From Isoalcanivorax indicus (GTDB lineage Bacteria; Pseudomonadota; Gammaproteobacteria; Pseudomonadales; Alcanivoracaceae): a stretch of 64,000 nt of DNA. The translations under genes were made by a program, and so were the position numbers. The stretch is taken from assembly GCF_003259185.1 (NCBI RefSeq), contig NZ_QGMP01000001.1:1240001-1304000 (forward strand), read 5' to 3'. This document shows positions 9,129 through 19,199 of this stretch, in pieces; positions within the stretch are counted from its first letter, which is position 1, and each line of letters starts with the position of its first letter. The notes beneath the pieces were generated by a model. That model searched no databases, was not told the origin of the DNA, and saw only the letters and a program-made list of their open reading frames with translations.

Positions 9129-10010
9129 ATGATTCGAAAGGCTGTATTGCCCGTAGCGGGCCTGGGCACCCGTTTCCTTCCGGCGAGCAAGTCGATCCCG
9201 AAGGAAATGATTACCGTGGTGGACATGCCGGTGATCCAGTATGTGGTCAACGAAGCCGTAGCCGCCGGGGTGCGGGAGATCGTGCTGGTGAACCACTCGG
9301 CCAAGGCGGCGATCGAAAACTACTTCGATGTGCACTATGAGCTGGAAACCGAGCTGGAGAAGAAGGGCAAGCAGAAGCTGCTGGAGGTGCTGCGCTCGAT
9401 TGTGCCGCCAGACGTGCGGGTGATCAGCGTGCGCCAGGGCAAGCCGCTGGGCCTGGGCCATGCGGTGCTGTGCGCCCGCGAAGTGATCGGTGATGCCCCC
9501 TTTGCGGTGCTGCTGCCGGATGTACTGGTGGACAACCATGCGACGCCGGGGCAGACGGATCTGGGTCACATGATCAAGGCGTTCGAGACAAGCGGGGCGT
9601 CGCAGATCATGGTGGAGCAGGTGCCCCGTGAGCGGGTGGACCAGTACGGCATCGTGTCGCTGGACGGCGCGGCACCGGGGGCGGGTGAAAGCACGGCCAT
9701 GACCGGGGTGGTGGAGAAGCCGGCACCGGATGAAGCGCCGTCGGATCTTTCGGTGGTGGGGCGTTACGTCTTGCCCGCGCGGATTTTCGAGTTGCTGGCG
9801 GAAACAAAGCCCGGTGCCGGCAACGAGATCCAGTTGACCGATGCGATTGCGGCGCTGATTCAGGAGCAGCCGGTGCAGGCCTATCGGATGACGGGCAAGA
9901 CTTATGATTGTGGTAGCAAGGCAGGGTATTTGCAGGCGACCCTGGCGTACGCGGCGCGGCATCCCGAAGTGGGTGATGCTTTCAGGGCGCTGGTGCGGGA
10001 ATATTGCTGA
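9129..10010 (+). CDS. galU: UTP-glucose-1-phosphate uridylyltransferase
   Basis: A protein of 293 residues; ATG 9129 follows AGGAG (9119-9123) by 5 nt, so the longer GTG start at 9114 is not preferred. The N-terminal nucleotidyltransferase motif GLGTRFLPASKSIPKEM (about residues 11-27) is diagnostic of GalU. It makes UDP-glucose from UTP and glucose-1-phosphate, feeding Ugd upstream. It stands 24 nt after the methyltransferase gene and 19 nt before the Ugd paralogue. Confidence 0.95.
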   Translation: MIRKAVLPVAGLGTRFLPASKSIPKEMITVVDMPVIQYVVNEAVAAGVREIVLVNHSAKAAIENYFDVHYELETELEKKGKQKLLEVLRSIVPPDVRVISVRQGKPLGLGHAVLCAREVIGDAPFAVLLPDVLVDNHATPGQTDLGHMIKAFETSGASQIMVEQVPRERVDQYGIVSLDGAAPGAGESTAMTGVVEKPAPDEAPSDLSVVGRYVLPARIFELLAETKPGAGNEIQLTDAIAALIQEQPVQAYRMTGKTYDCGSKAGYLQATLAYAARHPEVGDAFRALVREYC

Positions 10011-10029
10011 AACACTTTGAGGAGACCCC

Positions 10030-11316
10030 ATGCACCTGGACGTTTACGGCGACACGCTCTGCGCGCTGGTGACCGCCACCGCCATGGCTTCCAGTGGCCA
10101 TCATGTGGTGCTGCGCTCGCCCGGCGGCGGGCGCTTCGCGGAAGCGGTGGAGGCGGGGCAGTCGCTGTATCGTGAGCCTGGCCTTGAGCGCCTGCTACAG
10201 GAGCAACTGGCCGAAGGGCGGCTGCGCTGGGGGGCACTGGATGAAGCGCCGGGTCCGGAAGTGCGCGCCATTTTTCTGGCCTTTGAGCCGGAACATGAAC
10301 CGCAAGCGCGTGACGTGCTGGTGCAACTGGCGCAATCCGTAGCCCCGGGCCTGGTGGTCATCAACCAATCCGCCTTTCCGGTCGGCACCACGGAAGAATT
10401 GCAGATGCTGTTTCCGGTGGGCGCGGTGGTATGCCTGCCGGAATTCCTGCAGGAGGGCGCTGCGGTACAGAGCTTTGTGCGCCCGGCGCGCCTCTTGCTC
10501 GGTTGTGATGATGCCAAGGTGGAGTTGCTGGTGCGCGAGGTGTTCCGGCCCTTCAACCGGTTGAGTGATCACTTTCTGGTGATGCGCCCGCGCGAGGCCG
10601 AGTTCTCGAAACTCGCGATTACGGGCATGCTGGCCACCCGCGTCAGCTTCATGAACGACATGGCCAATCTGGCGGACACCCTGAATGTGGATATCGAACA
10701 GGTGCGCAAGGGCGTGGGGTCAGACCCGCGCATCGGCGAGGCGTACCTGTATCCGGGTTGTGGCTTCGGTGGGCCGGGATTGTCGCGGGATGTGTTGAGC
10801 CTGGCGAATACGTTGCAGGCCCGTGGTATCGATTCGGAGCTGCTTGGCCAGGTGATGGCGATCAACGAGCGCCAGAAGGAAGTGATGTTTCGCAAGCTGT
10901 GGGTGCATTACGGCCGTGATCTGGCGGGCAAGGTGGTGGCGGTCTGGGGGGCGGCGTTCAAGCCGGGCTCGGGCCGCATCGACAATGCGCCGATACTGCG
11001 TTTGCTGGAGGCGCTGTGGGCGCAGGGTGTGGTGGTGCGTGTGCACGACCCGGAAGCCTTGCCGGCGTTGACGGCGTTGTATGGTGAGCGGGACGACCTG
11101 ATCCTGTGTTCTCAGCCTTATCGCGCGGCGGAAGGGGCTGACGCCCTGATGCTGGTGACGGAGTGGAAGGCGTACTGGAGCCCGGATTTCGCCCGTCTGG
11201 CACAACTGATGCGGGCGCCGGTGTTGCTGGACGGCCGTAATATCTATGATCCTGAATTTGTGCACGCCAACGGGTTTGCCTACTACGGCGTGGGGCGCCA
11301 GGGACCAAGTAAATGA
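10030..11316 (+). CDS. degenerate UDP-glucose dehydrogenase paralogue (predicted pseudoenzyme)
   Basis: A protein of 428 residues, collinear with Ugd over its whole length ([58 protein letters not shown]). The functional motifs are lost. The dinucleotide motif FGTGYVG has become YGDTLCA, and the catalytic block [12 protein letters not shown] has become [12 protein letters not shown]: Cys replaced by Gly250, Lys by Arg253. The frame is intact, the ribosome site is strong (GAGGAG at 10019-10024, 5 nt from ATG), and it overlaps pgi by 4 nt. It is therefore an expressed, conserved-fold protein that cannot do Ugd chemistry as known; a regulatory or structural partner of Ugd is one idea. Confidence 0.8.
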   Translation: MHLDVYGDTLCALVTATAMASSGHHVVLRSPGGGRFAEAVEAGQSLYREPGLERLLQEQLAEGRLRWGALDEAPGPEVRAIFLAFEPEHEPQARDVLVQLAQSVAPGLVVINQSAFPVGTTEELQMLFPVGAVVCLPEFLQEGAAVQSFVRPARLLLGCDDAKVELLVREVFRPFNRLSDHFLVMRPREAEFSKLAITGMLATRVSFMNDMANLADTLNVDIEQVRKGVGSDPRIGEAYLYPGCGFGGPGLSRDVLSLANTLQARGIDSELLGQVMAINERQKEVMFRKLWVHYGRDLAGKVVAVWGAAFKPGSGRIDNAPILRLLEALWAQGVVVRVHDPEALPALTALYGERDDLILCSQPYRAAEGADALMLVTEWKAYWSPDFARLAQLMRAPVLLDGRNIYDPEFVHANGFAYYGVGRQGPSK

Positions 11317-12926
11317 AGTGGAATGATCTGAAGGCCCATGCCGATGATCTGTCGCAGCGGCATCTGGCTGACCTGTTTCAGGACGATCCGCGGCGTTTCG
11401 AGCGGCTGCATCGGCGTGTCGGGCCACTGCTGCTCGATCTGAGCAAGCAGCGCCTCAACGGTGACACCCTGGACCGGCTGACCACGCTGGCGGATGCCAG
11501 TGACCTGCGCGGCTGGATCCATCGCATGTTTGCCGGTGAGGCGATCAATTGCACAGAGAACCGGGCGGCCATGCACTGGGCGCTGCGGGCCCCGGAAGAC
11601 AGCGACATGGCGGCGCCGGAGATCCGCGCTGCCGTGCACACTGAATTGGCCCGCATGGCGCGCATTGTCGACAAGCTGCATGCCGGGCAGTGGCGTGGCT
11701 ACACCGGCGAAGTGATTACCGATGTGGTCAATATCGGGGTCGGCGGGTCTGACCTGGGGCCGCTCATGGTCAGCCGGGCGCTGGAAGATTTTACGGCGCC
11801 GACGCCGCAGGGGTTGCAGGTGCATTTTGTGTCGTCCATGGACGGCAGTCAGGTGGCGCACCTGCTGCGCCAGCTGCGCCCGCAGACCACGCTGTTCATC
11901 ATTTCGTCCAAGTCGTTCACGACCGTGGATACCTTGTACAACGCCGAGACTGCGCGTACCTGGATGCAACGCGCGTTGGGTGAAGATGAAGCGGTGGTGC
12001 GGTGTCATTTTCTGGCGGTGTCCAGCGCACAGGAAAAAGTCGCGGCCTGGGGCATTGCCGAAGAAAACCGCCTGCAATTATGGGACTGGGTGGGCGGTCG
12101 TTATTCGCTCTGGTCGGCCATCGGTCTGCCCGCCGCGCTGCGCATCGGCATGGATCGCTTCCGTGAGTTGCTGGCCGGGGCGCATTTCATGGATGAGCAT
12201 TTCCGCACCACGCCGTGGCAGGACAATCTGCCCGTGCTGATGGCGCTGGTGGGGGTCTGGAATACCAATCTGCTGAATATCCATGGCCATGCCATCTTGC
12301 CCTATGACGGTCGGCTGAAGTATCTGCCGTCTTATCTGGAACAGCTGGAAATGGAATCCAACGGCAAGTCGGTGACCCGTGACGGGAATCCGGTGACCAC
12401 GCGGACCTGTCCGATTCTGTGGGGCGATGTGGGGCCCAATGCCCAGCATGCGTTCTACCAGCTGCTGCATCAGGGTACCGAGCCGGTGACCTGTGACTTT
12501 ATTGCCCCGGCACTGCGTTATCACGAAGACGTGCATACTGATGCCGCGCGTGAGCTGGTGCGTCAGCACGAGCTGGCGCTGGCCAATTGCCTGGCCCAGT
12601 CGCGCTTGCTGGCGCTGGGTGAGGCGGCGTTGCCGGAAGGCGAGCAGATGCCGTTCTACAAGCGTTATCGTGGCAATCAGCCGAGCACCACGCTGATGAT
12701 GGATGAATTGACGCCGTACAGTCTGGGCGCCATGTTGGCGGCTTATGAGCACAAGGTGTTCGCGCAGGCGGTCATGTGGCAGATCAATCCGTTTGACCAG
12801 TGGGGGGTGGAGATGGGCAAGAAGATTGCCACCGATACCCTGGCCGCGTTGCGTGATGGCGAGGCCGTCAGTATGGATGCCTCGACCGAAGGGCTGCTCG
12901 CTTTTATTCGCAAACCGGGTGGGTGA
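11313..12926 (+). CDS. pgi: glucose-6-phosphate isomerase
   Basis: A protein of 537 residues, typical length. It carries both family signatures: [19 protein letters not shown] (about residues 332-350) and [14 protein letters not shown] (near residue 490). The sugar-phosphate loops [10 protein letters not shown] and [10 protein letters not shown] are present. It interconverts glucose-6-P and fructose-6-P, linking central carbon to the sugar-nucleotide genes around it. Its ATG overlaps the previous stop (ATGA). Confidence 0.97.
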   Translation: MKWNDLKAHADDLSQRHLADLFQDDPRRFERLHRRVGPLLLDLSKQRLNGDTLDRLTTLADASDLRGWIHRMFAGEAINCTENRAAMHWALRAPEDSDMAAPEIRAAVHTELARMARIVDKLHAGQWRGYTGEVITDVVNIGVGGSDLGPLMVSRALEDFTAPTPQGLQVHFVSSMDGSQVAHLLRQLRPQTTLFIISSKSFTTVDTLYNAETARTWMQRALGEDEAVVRCHFLAVSSAQEKVAAWGIAEENRLQLWDWVGGRYSLWSAIGLPAALRIGMDRFRELLAGAHFMDEHFRTTPWQDNLPVLMALVGVWNTNLLNIHGHAILPYDGRLKYLPSYLEQLEMESNGKSVTRDGNPVTTRTCPILWGDVGPNAQHAFYQLLHQGTEPVTCDFIAPALRYHEDVHTDAARELVRQHELALANCLAQSRLLALGEAALPEGEQMPFYKRYRGNQPSTTLMMDELTPYSLGAMLAAYEHKVFAQAVMWQINPFDQWGVEMGKKIATDTLAALRDGEAVSMDASTEGLLAFIRKPGG

Positions 12927-12970
12927 ATCGGCCTCCACCACACTACCCCCAAAAACAGGTACCTGGATTT

Positions 12971-14350
12971 ATGAGCAATGTCCCCCTGACCCCCGGCATC
13001 TTCCGGGCCTACGATATTCGCGGCATCGTCGGTGAAACGCTGAGCGAAGAGATTGCCCGCCAGATCGGCCGGGCCGTGGCAGCGGAAACCCGGGCAGCGG
13101 GTGAGACCGCTGTTGCGGTGGCTCGCGATGGCCGCCTGTCGGGGCCATCAATCAGCGCGGCGCTGATCGACGGCCTGCGTGCGGGCGGCTGCGATGTGGT
13201 GGATGTGGGCATGGTGCCCACGCCGGTGCTGTACTACGCCACCTTCGAGATTGAAGGCGTGCGCTCGGGGGTGATGGTCACCGGCAGTCACAATCCGCCG
13301 GACTACAACGGCTTCAAGATCGTCATTGCCGGGCAGACGCTGTCCGGCGAGCGTATACAGGGCCTCTACAACCGCCTGGTCAACCAGGACCTGAGTGAAG
13401 GGCAGGGCACGCTGGGCCATGTGGATCTGCGTGAGCAGTATCTGGAGCGCATCACCTCGGATGTGCATCTGAAGCGCCCCCTCAAGGTGGTGGTGGATAC
13501 CGGCAACGGCGTGGCGGGGGAACTGGCACCGGAACTGATGAGGCGGCTGGGCTGTGAGGTGGTGTCGCTGTTTACCGAGATCGACGGCACCTTCCCGAAC
13601 CATCACCCGGATCCGGGCGAGCCGGAGAACATGGTTGACCTGATCCGTACCGTGAAAGAGACCGGCGCTGATCTGGGGCTGGGCTTCGACGGCGACGGCG
13701 ACCGGGTGGGGGTTATTACCCCGTCCGGTGAGCTGATCTACCCGGATCGGTTGATGATGGCTTTTGCCGAGGACGTGCTGTCGCGGGTACCGGGCGGGCG
13801 TATTATCTATGACGTCAAGTGCACCGGCAGCCTGGCCACGGTGGTCAGCGAGTTGGGCGGTGAGCCGGAGATGTGGCGCACCGGCCACTCGATCATCAAG
13901 GCGCGCATGAAGGAAACCGGGGCGCCGCTGGCCGGGGAAATGAGTGGCCACATCTTCTTTTCCGAGCGCTGGTACGGCTTTGATGACGGGCTCTATGCCG
14001 CGGCGCGCATGCTCGAGATTCTGGCCGGGCAGGGCGCCGACGCCGACGGCTTCTTCAAGCGCTATCCGCAGAACCCCAGTACCCCGGAGATCACCATCAA
14101 GGTGGCCGAAGAGAACAAGTTTGCCATTGTCGAGCGCCTGATTGCCGACGGCGACTTCGGCGACGGCGAGCGCAATACCATCGACGGTATCCGGGTGGAT
14201 TACGCCGATGGCTGGGGGCTCTGCCGGGTGTCCAATACCTCGCCCAAGCTGGTGACCCGCTACGAGGGGCACACCGAGGCGGCCCTGAAGCGCATTCAGG
14301 GGGTGTTCGAGGCCAATATCAGGGCGGCCATGGATGCGGTGGGGGGCTGA
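12971..14350 (+). CDS. algC: phosphomannomutase/phosphoglucomutase
   Basis: A protein of 459 residues from ATG 12971, which matches the usual start just before IFRAYDIRG. A GTG at 12923, overlapping the pgi stop, would add 16 residues. The phosphoserine loop MVTGSHNPPDYNGFKI, the metal site GFDGDGDRVGV and the sugar-binding GEMSGH motif are intact. AlgC-type enzymes interconvert hexose 6- and 1-phosphates of glucose and mannose, supplying GalU and GDP-mannose synthesis. Confidence 0.93.
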   Translation: MSNVPLTPGIFRAYDIRGIVGETLSEEIARQIGRAVAAETRAAGETAVAVARDGRLSGPSISAALIDGLRAGGCDVVDVGMVPTPVLYYATFEIEGVRSGVMVTGSHNPPDYNGFKIVIAGQTLSGERIQGLYNRLVNQDLSEGQGTLGHVDLREQYLERITSDVHLKRPLKVVVDTGNGVAGELAPELMRRLGCEVVSLFTEIDGTFPNHHPDPGEPENMVDLIRTVKETGADLGLGFDGDGDRVGVITPSGELIYPDRLMMAFAEDVLSRVPGGRIIYDVKCTGSLATVVSELGGEPEMWRTGHSIIKARMKETGAPLAGEMSGHIFFSERWYGFDDGLYAAARMLEILAGQGADADGFFKRYPQNPSTPEITIKVAEENKFAIVERLIADGDFGDGERNTIDGIRVDYADGWGLCRVSNTSPKLVTRYEGHTEAALKRIQGVFEANIRAAMDAVGG

Positions 14351-14442
14351 CCCACCCCCTGCTTCCACCCCGGAATTCCTGTATCATCCTGCTCCTGCCG
14401 CCACGCAGGGGCCTTCACGTTCGACTGTAGAGACCAGTAACC

Positions 14443-15357
14443 ATGGTACTTCCAGAGCACCGCATGACCCATCTCCAGGCACTGGAGGCGGAGTCTATTC
14501 ACATCATTCGCGAAGTGGCCGCCGAGTTCGATAACCCGGTGATGCTGTATTCCATCGGCAAGGACTCGTCGGTGATGCTGCACCTGGCGCGCAAGGCGTT
14601 TGCCCCGGGCAAGCCGCCGTTCCCGCTGATGCACATCGACACCACCTGGAAGTTCCGCGAGATGATCGCCTTCCGTAACCGCATGGCGGAGGAAGCGGGT
14701 ATGGAACTGCTGGTGCATACCAACCAGGAAGGCGTGGCGGCCGGGATCAACCCGTTCGATTACGGCAGCGCCAAATACACCGACATCATGAAGACCCAGG
14801 CGCTGAAGCAGGCGCTGTCGATGCATGGTTTCGATGCCGCTTTCGGCGGCGCGCGCCGCGATGAAGAGAAGTCCCGCGCCAAGGAGCGGGTCTATTCGTT
14901 CCGCGACCGTCATCACCGCTGGGACCCGAAGAACCAGCGCCCGGAGCTGTGGAACCTGTACAACGGCCGCATCAACAAGGGCGAGTCGATCCGTGTGTTC
15001 CCGCTGTCCAACTGGACCGAACTGGATATCTGGCAGTACATCTATCTGGAGAATATCGAGATCGTGCCGCTGTATTTTGCCGATACCCGCCCGGTGGTGG
15101 AGCACGACGGCATGCTGGTGATGGTCGACGACGACCGCATGCCGCTGGCGGAAGGCCAGGTGCCGAAGCAGATGGACGTGCGCTTCCGCACGCTGGGCTG
15201 CTACCCGCTGACCGGCGCCGTGCCGTCCAGCGCTCGTACCCTGCCGGAAATCATTCAGGAAATGCTGGTGGCGCGTACTTCTGAGCGTTCCGGCCGTGCC
15301 ATCGACCATGATGAAGCGGGTTCCATGGAGAAGAAAAAGCGGGAGGGCTACTTCTGA
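14443..15357 (+). CDS. cysD: sulfate adenylyltransferase subunit 2
   Basis: A protein of 304 residues (E. coli CysD has 302). ATG 14464 ([11 protein letters not shown]) is an alternative start. The PP-loop [19 protein letters not shown] (about residues 36-54) and the [16 protein letters not shown] block are diagnostic. With CysN it makes adenosine 5'-phosphosulfate from sulfate and ATP. The stop overlaps the cysN start by 1 nt (TGATG). The 92-nt leader (14351-14442) must hold the cysDN promoter; TATCAT near 14382 is a possible -10 box. Confidence 0.96.
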   Translation: MVLPEHRMTHLQALEAESIHIIREVAAEFDNPVMLYSIGKDSSVMLHLARKAFAPGKPPFPLMHIDTTWKFREMIAFRNRMAEEAGMELLVHTNQEGVAAGINPFDYGSAKYTDIMKTQALKQALSMHGFDAAFGGARRDEEKSRAKERVYSFRDRHHRWDPKNQRPELWNLYNGRINKGESIRVFPLSNWTELDIWQYIYLENIEIVPLYFADTRPVVEHDGMLVMVDDDRMPLAEGQVPKQMDVRFRTLGCYPLTGAVPSSARTLPEIIQEMLVARTSERSGRAIDHDEAGSMEKKKREGYF

Positions 15358-17015
15358 TGTCTTACGAAGCCCCCAAGATCGACAATATCGAAGATTACCT
15401 GCGTCAGCACGAGCAGAAGGACATGCTGCGCTTCATTACCTGCGGCAGCGTGGACGATGGCAAATCGACCCTGATCGGTCGTCTGCTGCACGACAGCAAG
15501 ATGATCTTCGAAGATCAGCTGGCTGCGATTACCCGCGACAGCACCCGCCATGGCACCACCGGCGAGCAGGTGGATCTGGCGCTGCTGGTGGACGGCCTGC
15601 AATCCGAGCGTGAGCAGGGCATCACCATTGATGTGGCCTACCGTTTCTTTGCCACCGATCACCGCAAATACATCATTGCGGATACGCCGGGGCACGAGCA
15701 GTACACCCGCAATATGGCCACGGGGGCTTCCACTGCCCAGGTGGCCGTGCTGCTGATCGACGCGCGCTATGGCGTACAGGTGCAGACCCGTCGTCACAGC
15801 TTTATCTGCTCGCTGCTGGGCATCCGTCATTTCGTCATCGCCATCAACAAGATGGACCTGGTGGACTTCAGCCAGGCGCGCTATGACGAGATCAAGCAGG
15901 AATACGAGGCCTTTGTGGCCCAGTTGAATGTACCGGACGTGCGTTACGTGCCGATGTCGGCGCTGACTGGCGACAACGTGGTGCATGCCAGCGAGAAGAT
16001 GCCCTGGTTCCAGGGTGAGCCGTTGCTGGCGTTGCTGGATCACCTGCCCGTGGATCGCGATGAGCCGCTGGGCCGCTTGCGTTTGCCGGTGCAGTACGTC
16101 AACCGCCCGAACCTGAACTTCCGCGGCTACTGCGGCACGCTGGCGGCCGGCCTGCTCAAGCCTGGCCAGGCGGTACGTGCACTGCCTTCGGGCAAGACTT
16201 CCACGGTCAAAGCCATCGTGGCCTGGGAAGGGGAACTGCCGGAAGCCCATCCGGGCCAGGCCGTCACCGTGACCCTGAACGACGAGATCGACATCTCCCG
16301 GGGCGACATGCTGGTGGCCGCCGACGACGACATGGACATGGGCCATGCCTTCATGGCGCATCTGGTGTGGATGCACGAGCAGCCGCTGCAGGTCGGCAAG
16401 ACCTACGACTTCAAGATGGGCACCACCTTCACCAGCGGTACCATCACCGAGATCCGTCACCAGATCGACGTGAATACGCTGGAAAAAGGCCCGGCCGACG
16501 GCCTGACGCTGAACAGCATTGCCCTGTGCCGTTTGCAGCTGACCCGCCCGGTGGCGTTTGATCGCTATCGCGATTGCCGGGCAACTGGCAGCCTGATCGT
16601 GATCGACCGGCTGACCAACGTGACGGTGGGTGCCGGCATGGTGGACGACATTGCCGAGCCGCTGAGCGCCCAGGCCCAGTTGCCAGAGATCACCGCTGAA
16701 GCCCGCGCCCGGCGTCTGGGCCAGCAAGCTGTCAGGGTTGCCCTGAGCGGGCCGGATGCCGGGGCGCTGGCCGCATTGGTGGAGCGTGTGCTGTTTGCCG
16801 CAGGGGCGTTGCCGGCAGTGGCCGCGGAGCATGATGCGGCGCCGTTGCTGGCTGCGGGCCTGATCGTGATCGTGCCCACGGAGGCCGGGGCGGAGCGTCG
16901 CCTGCAACTGCGTTGCGGTGAGCGTGACATCATGGTGTCGTCACTGCCGTTGTCGCTGGACGAGGCTGCCGAGCAGGTGTTGACGGTGTTCCGGGAGCAC
17001 CGGCTGCTGGGTTGA
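15357..17015 (+). CDS. cysN: sulfate adenylyltransferase subunit 1 with vestigial APS-kinase-like tail
   Basis: A protein of 552 residues. The GTPase core is intact: G1 GSVDDGKST (residues 30-38), G3 DTPGH, G4 NKMD. The core would end near residue 448, as in the roughly 475-residue CysN. A further stretch of about 104 residues follows. It resembles the start of CysC from fused CysNC proteins ([21 protein letters not shown], then [19 protein letters not shown]), but the Walker A sequence GLSGAGKS is lost and the domain is shorter than a real kinase. The sulfurylase should work; the tail cannot phosphorylate APS. A separate cysC, or direct APS reduction, is therefore expected elsewhere. Confidence 0.92.
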   Translation: MSYEAPKIDNIEDYLRQHEQKDMLRFITCGSVDDGKSTLIGRLLHDSKMIFEDQLAAITRDSTRHGTTGEQVDLALLVDGLQSEREQGITIDVAYRFFATDHRKYIIADTPGHEQYTRNMATGASTAQVAVLLIDARYGVQVQTRRHSFICSLLGIRHFVIAINKMDLVDFSQARYDEIKQEYEAFVAQLNVPDVRYVPMSALTGDNVVHASEKMPWFQGEPLLALLDHLPVDRDEPLGRLRLPVQYVNRPNLNFRGYCGTLAAGLLKPGQAVRALPSGKTSTVKAIVAWEGELPEAHPGQAVTVTLNDEIDISRGDMLVAADDDMDMGHAFMAHLVWMHEQPLQVGKTYDFKMGTTFTSGTITEIRHQIDVNTLEKGPADGLTLNSIALCRLQLTRPVAFDRYRDCRATGSLIVIDRLTNVTVGAGMVDDIAEPLSAQAQLPEITAEARARRLGQQAVRVALSGPDAGALAALVERVLFAAGALPAVAAEHDAAPLLAAGLIVIVPTEAGAERRLQLRCGERDIMVSSLPLSLDEAAEQVLTVFREHRLLG

Positions 17016-17026
17016 GGCCGGATCAC

Positions 17027-17067
17027 GGGTTCTGGCGCGGCCTGGGTCACAGGTTCTGCCAGAACCC
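17027..17067 (+). terminator. 10-bp inverted repeat after cysN
   Basis: GGGTTCTGGC (17027-17036) and GCCAGAACCC (17058-17067) are perfect inverted repeats with a 21-nt loop. A nested palindrome GGTTCTG-C-CAGAACC sits at 17052-17066. No T tract follows, so it is either a factor-assisted terminator for cysDN or an operator for the following gene. The rest of the 237-nt gap to 17253 shows no gene. Confidence 0.35.
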
Positions 17068-17252
17068 GGTCATGATTCCGTAAAATGCCCTCTGTACCGT
17101 GCAACGGTCGGGGCGGATGCTTGTCCAGAAGGGGGGCAGAGGATCTGGGGTGTGAAGGTTGTGTGATTGACTTCTCAGTCACACAGTGACACTCTTCTCG
17201 GTTGTGGCGATCTGGTCGCGACAACGTGTATGCACGGAGGCATCTGCTATCC

Positions 17253-19193
17253 ATGGAGCAGTTCGAGCGTTATCACCACTGGCTAATCAGCCTGCCCAGG
17301 TACATCAAACAGCTTCTTATGGTGCTCGCAGACCTGGTGGCCTTGCCGCTGGTGTTTGTGGTCGCTTACGCCGTGCGTGTTGGCGATGTCTTGCCCACCG
17401 TGGCCCAACCCTGGCTTATCCTCCTGGCACCGCTGATCACGGTGCCGTTTTTGTATGTGTCGGGGCTGTATCGCGCCGTAGTGCGCTATCTGGGAGGTGA
17501 AGCGGCGATCGCCATTTTCACCGGCATGGCCATGGCGGCCGTGGTGCTGGCCGCATCCGGCAGCCTGCTGGGTCTGGAGGGCACGCCGCGTTCCGTCTTC
17601 ATCATCTATGCCGTCTTCGGCATGCTCTGGCTGGGGGCCAGCCGTTTTCTGGTGCGGCGCTATCTGTTCTGGGCGCTGCATGTGCGCGAGCGGCCCGAGC
17701 GTGTGGCGATCTTCGGTGCCGGAACGTCCGGTATCCAGCTGGCCATGGCGCTGGCCAATGGCCGTCAGTACTCCCCCACGGCGTTTGTCGATGATCAGCG
17801 CGAGGCGCAGGGCAGCCTGATTCAGGGTTTGCCGGTGCTCAATCGGCAGGGCCTCCATAATTACGTGAAGCAAGGCAAGGTCGAAACGGTGCTGCTGGCG
17901 ATGCCATCAGCGACTCGCGCCCAGCGCCTGCGAGTCATCACCTTCCTGGAAAAGCTGCCGGTGAAAGTGAAGTCGGTGCCGTCCATGTGCGACATCGTGT
18001 CCGGCAAGGCGAGCATCGAGCAGATCCGGGATGTGGCCATCGAGGATCTGCTGGGCCGTGACCCGGTGCCGCCGCAGGGTAATCTGCTCGGCGCCTGTAT
18101 CGCTGGCCGCAACGTACTGGTGACCGGGGCAGGGGGCTCCATTGGCAGTGAACTGTGTCGGCAGATCATCCAGTTGAACCCGCGTCGGCTGGTGCTGGTG
18201 GAACATAATGAGTTCGGCCTTTACAGCATGGAGCGCGAACTGACGGAGCTGGCGGCGCAGCAGGATATCGAAATCGTTGCCGTGCTGGGTTCTGTGGTGG
18301 CGCGTGGATTGCTGGAAAGCGTGTGCCGTCGTTATGGCATCCAGACCCTGTACCACGCGGCGGCCTACAAGCATGTGCCGATTGTCGAGATGAACCCGTC
18401 GGCTGGCGTGCGTAACAACATCATCGGGACCTTTTCGGCTGCGGAAGCCGCAGAAAATGCCGGGGTCGAGCGCTTTATCCTGGTGTCCACCGACAAGGCG
18501 GTGCGCCCCACCAATGTTATGGGGGCGACCAAGCGTTTTGCTGAACTGATCCTGCAAGGTATGGCGTTGCGCGGCAGCAATACGGTCTTTTCCATGGTGC
18601 GTTTCGGCAATGTGCTGGGTTCATCCGGTTCCGTGGTGCCGCTGTTCCGCGAACAGATTCGCCAGGGTGGGCCGGTCACGGTTACACACCCGGAAGTCAC
18701 CCGCTATTTCATGACCATTCCGGAGGCTTCGCAACTGGTGATCCAGGCCGGGTCCATGGCGGAAGGCGGTGAGGTGTTCGTGCTGGACATGGGCGAGCCG
18801 GTGCGCATTTTTGATCTGGCCACCGCGATGATTCACCTGATGGGCTATTCAGTGCGTGATGAGCAGAATCCCCTCGGTGATATCGAGATCCACTTCAGCG
18901 GCTTGCGGCCCGGCGAGAAGCTGTACGAAGAACTGTTATTCGGCGATGACGGCGTCGGCACACGCCATCCGATGATCATGCAGGCCCGCGAGGAGGCGCA
19001 TCCCTGGGCGGTGATCGAGAAGGCGCTGGATCAGTTCCGCATCGCCCTGGAAGTGGGGGATGAAGCCGCCATGCGTCAGTTGCTGCGCCGCTATGTCATG
19101 GGCTATGCCCCGGCAGCTCACGACCAGCCTGAGCTGCCCGCAGCCCCCTCCCGCCGTGATGAGGTTGATGCGCCGCGCGCTGCCTTGCATTAA
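17253..19193 (+). CDS. WbpM/CapD-type nucleotide-sugar 4,6-dehydratase, membrane-bound
   Basis: A protein of 646 residues from ATG 17253 (GGAGG at 17236-17240, rather far at 12 nt). Four hydrophobic segments lie within about the first 130 residues. A first Rossmann domain (IFGAGTSGIQ) and a second SDR domain (VTGAGGSIGSE) follow. The active-site region STDKAVRPTNVMGATK has Met in place of the usual Tyr, the Ser-Met-Lys triad typical of WbpM/FlaA1/PglF dehydratases. These convert UDP-GlcNAc to the 4-keto-6-deoxy sugar for O-antigen or glycan synthesis. The stop is 6 nt from the convergent uvrB stop. The last 30 residues are low-complexity and variable. Confidence 0.9.
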   Translation: MEQFERYHHWLISLPRYIKQLLMVLADLVALPLVFVVAYAVRVGDVLPTVAQPWLILLAPLITVPFLYVSGLYRAVVRYLGGEAAIAIFTGMAMAAVVLAASGSLLGLEGTPRSVFIIYAVFGMLWLGASRFLVRRYLFWALHVRERPERVAIFGAGTSGIQLAMALANGRQYSPTAFVDDQREAQGSLIQGLPVLNRQGLHNYVKQGKVETVLLAMPSATRAQRLRVITFLEKLPVKVKSVPSMCDIVSGKASIEQIRDVAIEDLLGRDPVPPQGNLLGACIAGRNVLVTGAGGSIGSELCRQIIQLNPRRLVLVEHNEFGLYSMERELTELAAQQDIEIVAVLGSVVARGLLESVCRRYGIQTLYHAAAYKHVPIVEMNPSAGVRNNIIGTFSAAEAAENAGVERFILVSTDKAVRPTNVMGATKRFAELILQGMALRGSNTVFSMVRFGNVLGSSGSVVPLFREQIRQGGPVTVTHPEVTRYFMTIPEASQLVIQAGSMAEGGEVFVLDMGEPVRIFDLATAMIHLMGYSVRDEQNPLGDIEIHFSGLRPGEKLYEELLFGDDGVGTRHPMIMQAREEAHPWAVIEKALDQFRIALEVGDEAAMRQLLRRYVMGYAPAAHDQPELPAAPSRRDEVDAPRAALH

Positions 19194-19199
19194 TGCGCG

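Noticed and set aside
15348..16907. A 519-codon minus-strand open frame opposite cysN
   Set aside because: Reverse-frame artefact; the plus strand carries intact GTPase motifs.
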